Of a stretch of DNA of 64,000 nt, positions 51,081-57,597 are shown piece by piece. A program made the translations under genes and the position numbers. Positions within the stretch are counted from its first letter, which is position 1, and each line of letters opens with the position of its first letter. Origin of the DNA: Klebsiella pneumoniae (GTDB lineage Bacteria; Desulfobacterota; Binatia; UBA12015); NCBI GenBank assembly GCA_945872365.1, contig CAMBZJ010000013.1, positions 1 to 64,000 on the forward strand. Reading direction: 5' to 3'. The notes under the pieces were generated by a model. It made no database searches. It was not told the DNA's origin and was given only the letters and a program-made list of their open reading frames with translations.

Positions 51081-52247
51081 TCAGAACACCTCCCGCAGCG
51101 CCTCGACGACCGGTTTGCGGGCCGCGCCGAGTGCCGGCAGGAGTCCCGAGAGAAGGCCGACCAGCAGCGAGAGGCCGAGCCCGGCCACGACGACCTCGCG
51201 CGTGACGACGAAGTTCCCGAGCGGGCCGAGCGCCGGGCCGAGGCCGGAGACGACCTTGAGGCCGCGGGTGAGCGCGACCGCCGCGGCGACGCCGAGGGCG
51301 CCCGCCACGCCCGAGAGCAGCGCCGCCTCGGCGAGCAGCGTCCCGAAGATCGCGCCGCGACCGAAGCCCATGGCCTTCATGACCGCGATCTCGCCCGAGC
51401 GCTCGCGCACCGCCATCGAGGCGGTGTTCGCCGCGATGAAGACGATGCAGAGCGAGACGAGCGCCGTCACGATCAGGATGATCGTGACGAAGCCCTTCAG
51501 CGAGCCGAAGAAGTTCGAGATGAAGCTCTTCTCGGTCTCGCTCGCGGTCGGCGACTCGCTGTTGCGCGACATCTCGTCGATCTCGGACATGAGCGGACCC
51601 GCCCGCTCCGGTCGATCGACGCGCACCCAGATGATGCCGGCGATCCCGAGCCCGCCGCGCCCGGCCGCCTTCAGCGTCTCGTCGAGGTAGTTCCGGTTGA
51701 TCCACAGCATCGGCGCGTTGTCGTCGGCGATCTCGCCGACGATCCGGACGTCCAGGTTCGCGGGCCAGACGGTGCTGCGCAGCGTGATCCGGTCGCCCGC
51801 CTTCCAGCCGTACTGGCGCATGATCTTGCGTCCGACGATCGCGCCGTCGCGGTGGCGCACGAACTCGTCGACCGCCCCGGGCGTGAACTTGTAGTCGGGG
51901 TAGACCGACTCGACGTGCTCCGCCTCGACCGCGAAGTTCGGGAAGGTGACCCGCCCCGCCTCCTCGTAGGCGCCGCCGAACCAGGTCATCGCGACCGCAC
52001 CGACGACGCCGTCGAGCTGGCGCACCTTGCGCGTGAAGGACTGCGGCATCGAGTAGACGAGGCCCGCCTTGTTGTGGACCGAGATGCGGGTGTTGCTGCC
52101 GAGGTCCGAGAGCAGACGGTCGAGGCCCGCGGGCATGGTCATCAGCAGGCAGACGAGCAGCACCGCGAGCGCGATCGCCCCTGCCGTGAACAGGCTGCGC
52201 AGCTTGTTGCGGCCGAGGTTGGCGAAGACGAGGCCCGCGTACTTCAC
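51081..52247 (-). CDS. FtsX/MacB-type ABC transporter permease
   Basis: 388 residues. N-terminal TM (LFTAGAIALAVLLVCLLMTMPAGLD), a large extracytoplasmic domain, and three C-terminal TM helices; coupling region GEIAVMKAMGFGRGAIFGTLLAEAALLSG. It overlaps the ATPase gene by 4 nt (ATGA). This is the same family as the permease at 46342-47517; together they make the usual pair of a two-permease exporter. Confidence 0.92.
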   Translation of the reverse strand: MKYAGLVFANLGRNKLRSLFTAGAIALAVLLVCLLMTMPAGLDRLLSDLGSNTRISVHNKAGLVYSMPQSFTRKVRQLDGVVGAVAMTWFGGAYEEAGRVTFPNFAVEAEHVESVYPDYKFTPGAVDEFVRHRDGAIVGRKIMRQYGWKAGDRITLRSTVWPANLDVRIVGEIADDNAPMLWINRNYLDETLKAAGRGGLGIAGIIWVRVDRPERAGPLMSEIDEMSRNSESPTASETEKSFISNFFGSLKGFVTIILIVTALVSLCIVFIAANTASMAVRERSGEIAVMKAMGFGRGAIFGTLLAEAALLSGVAGALGVAAAVALTRGLKVVSGLGPALGPLGNFVVTREVVVAGLGLSLLVGLLSGLLPALGAARKPVVEALREVF

Positions 52248-53041
52248 GGGCTTCCTCCGGCGGTCCCGTGGCCGCCCGCCGCGAGCCGGATCGCCTCGGA
52301 GGCGCGCTCGGCGTCGTGCCCCTCGAGCAGCAGCCCCTTGTCGAGGTGGAAGACCTGGTCGACGAAGCGCAGCGCGCGCGGGTCGTGGGTCACCATGACG
52401 ACCGTCTTGCCGAAGGCGTCCTTGAGTTCGCGCAGGAGGCCGAGGGTCGCCTCGGCGTTCTTCGCGTCGAGGTCGCCGGTCGGCTCGTCGGCGACGATCA
52501 GGTCGGGGTCGGTCACGATCGCGCGCGCGATCGCGACCCGCTGCTGCTCGCCGCCGGAGAGCGTGTTCGGGTAGTGGCCGAGGCGGTGTTCCAGGCCAAC
52601 CACGCGCAGCGCGGTCTCGGCACGCCGATGGCGCTCGGCCTTGTCGAGCTTCGTCAGCAGGAGCGGCAGCGCGACGTTGTCGCGGGCGTCGAGCACCGGG
52701 ATCAGGTTGAAGAACTGGAAGATCAGCCCGACGTGCCGCGCCCGCCAGGTCGCGAGTTCGTCCTCGTCGAGGTCGCCGAGCGACTGCCCCGCGACGAGGA
52801 CCTCGCCGCTACTGGGCCGGTCGAGCCCCGAGACCAGGTTCATGAGCGTCGACTTGCCGGACCCGGACGGCCCCATGAAGGCGACGAAGCGACCCGGGGA
52901 GATCCGCAGCGACACGTCCTCGAGTGCGTGGACCTCGTCGACGCCGCGCCGGTAGCGCCGCGAAACGTGCCGGATGTCGATGAGCGTTGCCTCCTCGGGC
53001 GCAGACGGTGGCGGCTCGGGAAACGCGTCCGCGGAAGGCAT
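52244..53041 (-). CDS. LolD/MacB-type ABC transporter ATP-binding protein
   Basis: 265 residues. Walker A GPSGSGKST, signature LSGGEQQRVAIARAIV, Walker B LIVADEPTGDLD and H-loop MVTHDPR are all intact. The FQFFNLIPVLDARDNVALPL stretch is typical of the LolD/MacB/FtsE group. It drives an exporter whose permease overlaps downstream. ATG 53041 has no Shine-Dalgarno and lies 6 nt from a TAGCCT box. Confidence 0.94.
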   Translation of the reverse strand: MPSADAFPEPPPSAPEEATLIDIRHVSRRYRRGVDEVHALEDVSLRISPGRFVAFMGPSGSGKSTLMNLVSGLDRPSSGEVLVAGQSLGDLDEDELATWRARHVGLIFQFFNLIPVLDARDNVALPLLLTKLDKAERHRRAETALRVVGLEHRLGHYPNTLSGGEQQRVAIARAIVTDPDLIVADEPTGDLDAKNAEATLGLLRELKDAFGKTVVMVTHDPRALRFVDQVFHLDKGLLLEGHDAERASEAIRLAAGGHGTAGGSP

Positions 53042-53047
53042 GCGACG

Positions 53048-53076
53048 AGGCTACCGGACCCCCCGAAGAGGAGCCA
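53048..53076 (-). promoter_or_regulatory. Putative leaderless promoter of the ABC ATPase gene
   Basis: Minus strand: TGGCTC (53076-53071), 17 nt, TAGCCT (53053-53048), 6 nt to ATG 53041. Weak -35, but the same placement as other genes here. Confidence 0.35.
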
Positions 53077-53261
53077 TCGGGGTGCGCCTCCGCCGGGTTC
53101 CCGTCGAGGACAGGCTCCATGCCTGCAAAGGCTCTGGCCAGGTGCGGGGAGAAGCGAATGCGCCCTCGAGTGAGGCGACGGTCCAGCGGATGGAAGGTGA
53201 CTCGCCTGCCTCGACGGGGCCCCGGGAGCATGCCCGGAGCCTGGGGGTTCGTGGATTTATC

Positions 53262-53299
53262 CCGAAAAGCGACCCGCCCGCGGCAGAGCCGCGGGCGGG
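53262..53299 (-). terminator. Intrinsic terminator downstream of the DUF1566 pseudogene
   Basis: On the minus strand a 12-bp perfect GC stem (arms 53273-53284 and 53288-53299, 3-nt loop) is followed by GTCGCTTTTCGG, so it has the T-run of a rho-independent terminator. It lies 41 nt past the pseudogene's last stop. The gap 53042-53339 shows nothing else except the ATPase promoter. Confidence 0.75.
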
Positions 53300-53339
53300 G
53301 AAGACTAATGGTCAAGTCACGAATGATCCAATGACCAAG

Positions 53340-53790
53340 TCACAAGCCTCCGCGACCAGCGCGAGCCTAGTTGTAGTTCGTCTGACCGTTCCTGACCACG
53401 TTGCCATTGTAGAAGTCCACTTACCACGCCATGTTCGTAGCGTACCCGCCCGGAGGCGACGACCAGTAGTTCCCGGACACCGTCGAGCTGCAAGTATTGG
53501 AAGTTGCCGTGCAGCCGGCAATCGCTCCGGCCTTGAAGATCGCTAAGGTCTTCGGAGCGTCCTGCGAGAGATCAATCAGCCCCGACCGCTCGTCAACTAA
53601 CGGCAATCGTCAGTCGAATTTCTGCGTGAAGCAGTTGCCGCCGGACGCGCCGTTCAGTGCCGCAAAGAATACCGTGTACGCGGTGCCGTTCGGTGGGCAG
53701 GGGTTAGAAATAAGGCTGCTTCCCCAATTGCACTTGGCGTCCTTGTCGTGGATGTCGCCGTTGTCCGACGTCTTCTCCCAGATCCCTCCC
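53340..53790 (-). pseudogene. DUF1566 (Lcl C-terminal domain) protein, broken by three in-frame stops
   Basis: The minus strand reads a DUF1566 domain in a single frame: GGIWEKTSDNGDIHDKD, then FTQKFD, a TGA (53612-53610) where the family has Trp of DWRLP, RLPLVDERSGLIDLS, YWSSPPGGYATNMAW, a TAA (53423-53421), VDFYNGNVVRNGQTNYN, a TAG (53369-53367) and ARAGRGGL, ending at TGA 53342-53340. The last two stops sit at Tyr-like positions. The start and N-terminal domain are not recognisable, and a 10-C homopolymer (53850-53859) lies just upstream. DUF1566 proteins are usually secreted surface proteins and sometimes targets of diversity-generating retroelements. No reverse transcriptase is seen here. 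Confidence 0.8.
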
Positions 53791-54022
53791 TCCTTCCCCG
53801 ACGGCCCACGCCGTGCGGGGGATTCGACGACCGGCGAAGACTCGCACGGCCCCCCCCCCGCAAGAGCGAAAATGACGCTCCGCTGCGAGGACGCCGGGGT
53901 GAGTCCGAGGCCGGCCTCCGCCATGTCCGGCAAGCCGGGTTTCAAGGACCCACGGAGACCTCTCGGGGTGGCTCGGCGAACTGCGGACGACAGCCGGGCG
54001 TCGGCGTGGTAGCGCTCCGGCC

Positions 54023-54190
54023 GTGTACAACCCGTTCGCCCGAGCGATCCGGATCGTCCTCGAAGCGGCCGACCGTGGGGGCTACCGGGCGGCCCTCATC
54101 GGGGGGGGCTATTTCTCCCTCCTGGAAGCGGACCATGACCTCGAACGACTCCTCACCGAAGCGCACGATCAGCGAGCCCAACGGGGCTGA
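54023..54190 (+). CDS. Small ORF or fragment, nucleotidyltransferase-like start
   Basis: 55 codons from GTG 54023: VYNPFARAIRIVLEAADRG, then YRAALIGGGYFSLLEADHD and RLLTEAHDQRAQRG. The start resembles the N-terminal helix and GG strand of minimal nucleotidyltransferases (antitoxin-type), but no D-x-D motif follows and the frame ends. A run of eight G (54101-54108) inside invites frameshifting. It overlaps the next small gene by 56 nt. It may be a remnant. Confidence 0.3.
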   Translation: MYNPFARAIRIVLEAADRGGYRAALIGGGYFSLLEADHDLERLLTEAHDQRAQRG

Positions 54191-54356
54191 CCCCCGGCCG
54201 GAGCAGGCCCCCGTCGCGAACCGCGAGACCACTCCCGCCGCCCGGGTCCCGCACGACATCGACGAGTTCCTTCGCTTCCTCGAGCAGGTCGAGGAGATCG
54301 GCGGGAAGATCCGCAAGCCGCGGACGATCAGCGTCGGGAACCGCTTCGTACTCTAG
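54135..54356 (+). CDS. Small hypothetical protein (73 residues)
   Basis: ATG 54135 with GGAAGCGGA upstream. The N-terminal half is Ser/Pro/Glu-rich; the second half DIDEFLRFLEQVEEIGGKI then RKPRTISVGNRFVL is a compact amphipathic helix plus strand. I have the impression of similar small proteins next to nucleotidyltransferase genes in accessory regions, but I cannot name the family. Coding look is moderate. Confidence 0.5.
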   Translation: MTSNDSSPKRTISEPNGADPRPEQAPVANRETTPAARVPHDIDEFLRFLEQVEEIGGKIRKPRTISVGNRFVL

Positions 54357-54375
54357 CCCGGACCGATCGCCGGGA

Positions 54376-54408
54376 ATGATGAAACGCGGCAGCGCTGCAT
54401 TTCATCAT
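54376..54408. repeat. Nested palindromic element
   Basis: ATGATGAAA (54376-54384) and TTTCATCAT (54400-54408) are perfect 9-bp inverted arms around a second palindrome GCAGCGCTGC (54389-54398). The right arm also belongs to a third palindrome TCATCATGATGA (54402-54413). AT-rich arms stand out in this GC-rich DNA. Possible operator, mobile-element end or terminator. The rest of 54357-54530 shows nothing. Confidence 0.45.
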
Positions 54409-54530
54409 GATGAGGCGCATCCCCTAGGCGGGCCCCGGCGTCAATTTCGGGGGCTCGCACCGTCATGGCGGTCGGGACGACCGAATGGCGCGAACCGCGA
54501 GGCGGCTCCCGCTGCGCTGGCCGCGGAAAC

Positions 54531-54914
54531 TCACCACGTGGCCGACCGAAAGCGGCGTCGGATCGACCGACCCTTGGTCAGGAGTCCGCGTCCGACCACG
54601 ATGGCCTGACCGACGATCACGCGGTCGAAGGGATCGCGAGTCCAGCTCACCTCGCACGCCGACGCGGCTACCCGGCGAAAGTCGAGGTCGCCGATCTCCA
54701 GACCGATCCGACCTCGCAGCTCTTCGATGACCAGATTCGCAGCGCCACCAAGGTGCCCGATCTCGCGCAGGAACTCCAGTTCCAGGAGCACCATCGGCGA
54801 CACCAGGACGGGCTCCCTTTCGATCGCTTCCTGGGCCGGCTCGCTCAGCAACTCCGTCGCACCCGCTCAGAGCCCCGCGACGACGTGAGTGTCGAGGTAG
54901 ATCACGGCTTCCAT
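54531..54914 (-). pseudogene. PIN-domain (VapC-like) toxin, inactivated
   Basis: From ATG 54914 the frame reads MEAVIYLDTHVVAGL, a TGA stop (54869-54867), then AGATELLSEPAQEAIE on in the same frame to TGA 54531, 127 codons in all. PIN features: first Asp in LDTHVV, Glu in LLELEFL, and RDPFDRVIVGQA. The normal LLTKD has become LLTKGRSI, losing a fourth acidic ligand. One nonsense change and one catalytic loss say it is dead. A product from an internal start near 54851 would lack the first Asp. Confidence 0.75.
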
Positions 54915-55131
54915 TCCGCCGACCAGTCGAGGTGCACAAGATCGTCGGGATCCCCGCGGATCGCGTCGGGGTGCGGCTCGAGCCGGTCGAGCTTGGACTT
55001 CGTCACCTCTTCGACCGGAACGATCCGCAGCCGCTTCCCACGGCGCTCGACCTCGGCGGGCACACCGGTCTCCACCACCTGGTCGAGCAGCCGAAAATAT
55101 TCTCCCTGAACTTCGACGCCGTGATCTTCAT
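54902..55131 (-). pseudogene. Phd/YefM-type antitoxin, frameshifted
   Basis: ATG 55131 gives MKITASKFRENIF. One missing base near 55092-55098 then shifts the frame. In the next frame the antitoxin continues RLLDQVVETGVPAEVERRG, KRLRIVPVEEVTKSKLDRL, then PDDLVHLDWSAEWKP to TGA 54904-54902. The rejoined protein would be about 76 residues and overlaps the PIN gene start, as in normal phd-type/vapC operons. Upstream DNA 55178-55193 is unusually AT-rich (GTAAATACGTTAC) and may be the old promoter/operator. Confidence 0.75.
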
Positions 55132-55284
55132 GGCTCCCGTGATACCCCGGGGTGCGCCCGTAAGAGAATCATTCACCATGTAAATACGTTACGGTCGAGC
55201 GGCCCGAACAGGTCATCATCGACCGCTCGCGCCGGGCCGGCCGGACATGGGTGGTTGCATGGCATGCGGGCCGGTACACGCTCC

Positions 55285-55314
55285 TTGAGCGAGAGCAGGC
55301 AGGGCCGTTATACC
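55285..55314 (+). promoter_or_regulatory. Putative leaderless promoter of the MazEF-like pair
   Basis: TTGAGC (55285-55290), 18 nt, TATACC (55309-55314), 6 nt (AAGAGT) to ATG 55321. Confidence 0.5.
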
Positions 55315-55320
55315 AAGAGT

Positions 55321-55557
55321 ATGAAAACTGCGATCTCCGTCCCGGACGATGTCTTCGAAGCGGCCGAGCGCCAGGCCCGCCGGATGCGAATGTCTCGGAG
55401 CCAACTCTACTCCGAGGCGCTGTCCGAGTACCTCGCGAGGCATGGATCGGACGAGGTGACCGACGCCATGAACGACGTCGTCGATCGCCTGCAGGGGCTC
55501 TCTGGCGAGTTCGTCGCGGCCGCCACCCGGCGCGTCCTCGAGAAGACCGAATGGTAG
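55321..55557 (+). CDS. Ribbon-helix-helix antitoxin (MazE/CopG-like)
   Basis: 78 residues: MKTAISVPDDVFEAAERQARRMRMSRSQLYSEALSEYLARHG is a full RHH DNA-binding motif, followed by a C-terminal toxin-binding tail (DVVDRLQGLSGEFVAAATRR). It overlaps the toxin gene by 7 nt (ATGGTAG). It should neutralise the toxin and autorepress the operon. Confidence 0.9.
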   Translation: MKTAISVPDDVFEAAERQARRMRMSRSQLYSEALSEYLARHGSDEVTDAMNDVVDRLQGLSGEFVAAATRRVLEKTEW

Positions 55558-55898
55558 ACGTCGCCCAGGGGGACACGTGGTGGGCCGACTTGCCGGACCC
55601 TGCGGGTTCAGGTCCGGGGTTCCGTCGACCCGTCTTGGTCGTCCAAGGGAATCACCTGAACCGCAGTCGCATCGCCACGGTGGTGTGCGTTCCGTTGACG
55701 AGCAACGTCGCCTGGGCCGAAGCCCCCGGGAACGTTCTTCTCGGAACCGCCGCAACCGGTCTTCCCAGGGACTCGGTCGCGAACGTCTCGCAGATTGTCG
55801 CGGTCGATCGAGGATACCTGACGCAACGGGCAGGGCGGGTCCCCGCGGCAAAGTTGGCCCTCGTGTTGAGCGGCATCGACGTCGTGCTCAGTCGCTGA
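55551..55898 (+). CDS. MazF/PemK-family endoribonuclease toxin
   Basis: 115 residues: MVDVAQGDTWWADLPDPAGSGPGFRRPVLVVQGNHLNRSRIATVVCVPLTSN is the typical MazF fold (GDxW...RPxLVVQxD region), then GTAATGLPRDSVANVSQIVAVDRGYLTQRAGRV with the conserved SQI and D-R segments. An mRNA interferase, apparently intact. Its antitoxin is directly upstream. Confidence 0.92.
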   Translation: MVDVAQGDTWWADLPDPAGSGPGFRRPVLVVQGNHLNRSRIATVVCVPLTSNVAWAEAPGNVLLGTAATGLPRDSVANVSQIVAVDRGYLTQRAGRVPAAKLALVLSGIDVVLSR

Positions 55899-55944
55899 CG
55901 ACCCGAGCGTTGCCGGCAGGCTTCTCCGTGTCACGTCGTCGCAC

Positions 55945-56166
55945 ATGAAGACTTCGACGATCACGATTCCCCTCGACGAAGAACTTGGGCGCAAGCTCGA
56001 CCGGGCCTGCGCCCGCACGGGCCGAACGCGCATCGCCCGCGCGCGGGACGCGCTCCGGTGGCAGCTTCTGCTGCTGCGGTTCGAGCGCCTGCGGAAGCGG
56101 ACGCTGCCCTTGGCGGAGTCGCAGGGGTACCTGACCGACGAGGATGTCTTCGGCGACGTGTCGTGA
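55945..56166 (+). CDS. Ribbon-helix-helix-like antitoxin
   Basis: 73 residues, MKTSTITIPLDEELGRKLDRACARTGRTRIARARDALRWQLLLLRFERLRKRTLPLAESQGYLTDEDVF. The first 45 residues fit an RHH DNA-binding domain; the end (ESQGYLTDEDVFGDVS) is the typical toxin-binding tail before PIN genes. The stop overlaps the PIN GTG by GTGA. Confidence 0.85.
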   Translation: MKTSTITIPLDEELGRKLDRACARTGRTRIARARDALRWQLLLLRFERLRKRTLPLAESQGYLTDEDVFGDVS

Positions 56167-56510
56167 AGGTCTTCTTCGACGCGAACGTGCTCATGGCGGC
56201 TTTCGCGACACGCGGGCTTTGCGCGGATCTGTTCGCGCATGTCCTGCTCGAGCACGAATTGATCGTCGGTGAGATCGTCCTCGACGAACTTCGCAAAACG
56301 CTCCGCACCAGGATCACACTCCCGAAGAAGTCGATCGACGAGATCGAGGGGCTGGTGCGCGAGGCGACGGTCGTCGAGAAGCCACGGAAGCACCTCGGCT
56401 TGAAGATCACCGACCCGGACGACGAGTGGGTCGTGGCATCCGCCGTTGCCGGTGCTGCGGACGTGCTGGTCACCGGTGACGCAGCCGTAGTCGGCCGGGG
56501 CCTGTCGTGA
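56163..56510 (+). CDS. PIN-domain toxin, C-terminally short
   Basis: 115 residues from GTG 56163: MKVFFDANVLMAAF (Asp6), IVLDELRKTL (Glu), LKITDPDDEWVVASAVAG (Asp pair) and LVTGDAAVVGRG. This COG1569-like PIN family normally has another ~20 residues with the last strand and helix; here TGA comes right after the fourth acidic motif. It could still be an RNase, or be recently truncated. Antitoxin upstream, folP downstream. Confidence 0.85.
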   Translation: MKVFFDANVLMAAFATRGLCADLFAHVLLEHELIVGEIVLDELRKTLRTRITLPKKSIDEIEGLVREATVVEKPRKHLGLKITDPDDEWVVASAVAGAADVLVTGDAAVVGRGLS

Positions 56511-56548
56511 CACAGGCCCCCGGCAGTCCTTCCCGACGGCACCATGAT

Positions 56549-57439
56549 ATGCACCGCTCCATGCCACACGGAGGCGACACGCCTTTCCCCCGAGCCGCCC
56601 GCCCGCAAATCGCCGGCATCCTCAACATGACCGAGGACTCCTTCTCCGACGGGGGGCGCTGGCTCGACCCCGACCGCGCCTTCGAGCGTGCGCTCGAACT
56701 CGTCGCCGCAGGCGCGGACCTGGTCGATCTCGGCGCCGCGTCGAGCAGGCCGGGAGCAGTCCCGGTGCCGGCCGCGGAGGAGATCCGCCGTCTCTCGACG
56801 GTCGTCGAGCGACTGCAGGAGCGCGGCGTCCCGCTCTCGATCGACACCTTCTCCCCCGAGACCCAGCGCTGGGCGATCGCACGCGGCGTCGCCTGGCTGA
56901 ACGACATCCAGGGCTTTCCCGACGCGGCGCTCCACGCGGAACTCGGGCGTGCGCGTTGCGGCTTGATCGTCATGCACTCCGTGCAGCGCGTCGGGCCCGC
57001 GACGCGGGTCGAGACCGATTCGGAAACGGTGCTGCGCGACATCGACGAGTTCTTCGCGCGCCGCATCGCCGAGTTGGAAGCAGCCGGCGTCGCGCGGGAG
57101 CGCATCGTCCTCGATCCCGGCATGGGCTTCTTCCTCGGCAAGGATCCCGCGGTTTCGCTCGCTGTGCTGCGGGGGCTCGTCGGCCTGCGCGATCGCTTCG
57201 GGCTGCCGATCTGGATCTCGGTGTCGCGCAAGTCGTTCCTCGGCCAGTTGACGGCGAGGCCGGTCCCCGAGCGCGGCGCCGGCACGCTCGCGGTCGAGTT
57301 GTGGGCGGCGGCGCGCGGTGTCGACTGGATCCGCACGCACGACGTCGCGGCGCTGCGCGACGGCCTCCTGCTCTGGCGCGCTCTCGACGAGGATCCGGGC
57401 CGCCCGCCGGGAGATCGCGCAGGTTCCGGGCAAGGCTAG
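56549..57439 (+). CDS. folP: Dihydropteroate synthase
   Basis: About 296 residues, TIM-barrel enzyme joining p-aminobenzoate to the pterin pyrophosphate in folate synthesis. QIAGILNMTEDSFSDGG is the N-terminal signature (NMTE in place of NVTP), followed by VDLGAASSRPGA, LSIDTFSPETQRWA, VAWLNDIQGFPD, VMHSVQRVG, LDPGMGFFLGKD, SVSRKSFLGQL and WIRTHDVAALRDGL. Starts at ATG 56549 or 56561 are both possible; a TATGCA box at 56548 favours 56561. It is not obviously in operon with the TA genes or the helicase. Confidence 0.93.
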   Translation: MHRSMPHGGDTPFPRAARPQIAGILNMTEDSFSDGGRWLDPDRAFERALELVAAGADLVDLGAASSRPGAVPVPAAEEIRRLSTVVERLQERGVPLSIDTFSPETQRWAIARGVAWLNDIQGFPDAALHAELGRARCGLIVMHSVQRVGPATRVETDSETVLRDIDEFFARRIAELEAAGVARERIVLDPGMGFFLGKDPAVSLAVLRGLVGLRDRFGLPIWISVSRKSFLGQLTARPVPERGAGTLAVELWAAARGVDWIRTHDVAALRDGLLLWRALDEDPGRPPGDRAGSGQG

Positions 57440-57544
57440 GCCACAGGACCGACGGCGCATCCGCGTCTCGGCTCCGGCGTGGTGGCCGAGCCTCCGACCC
57501 GGGCACCCCGCCGTCGCCCGCGACCCCGGGTATCGAAATCCCTG

Positions 57545-57573
57545 TTGCCTTCGCCGGGAACCGGGGCTATGCC
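57545..57573 (+). promoter_or_regulatory. Putative promoter of the RecQ-like gene
   Basis: TTGCCT (57545-57550), 17 nt, TATGCC (57568-57573). The transcript would begin near 57580, a few bases before GGAAGAGG and the start codon. Confidence 0.45.
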
Positions 57574-57597
57574 TAGGGCCGATGGTTGGAAGAGGTC

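Noticed and set aside
53340-53790. An active diversity-generating retroelement
   Set aside because: No reverse transcriptase or adenine-rich template repeat is in the window, and TAA/TAG codons would not arise from the AAC-type codons such systems use.
53340-54914. Reassigned or read-through stop codons (TGA as Trp) to explain the broken genes
   Set aside because: TGA, TAA and TAG all occur in the DUF1566 frame, the antitoxin has a frameshift, and many genes in the window end at TGA. Pseudogenes are simpler.
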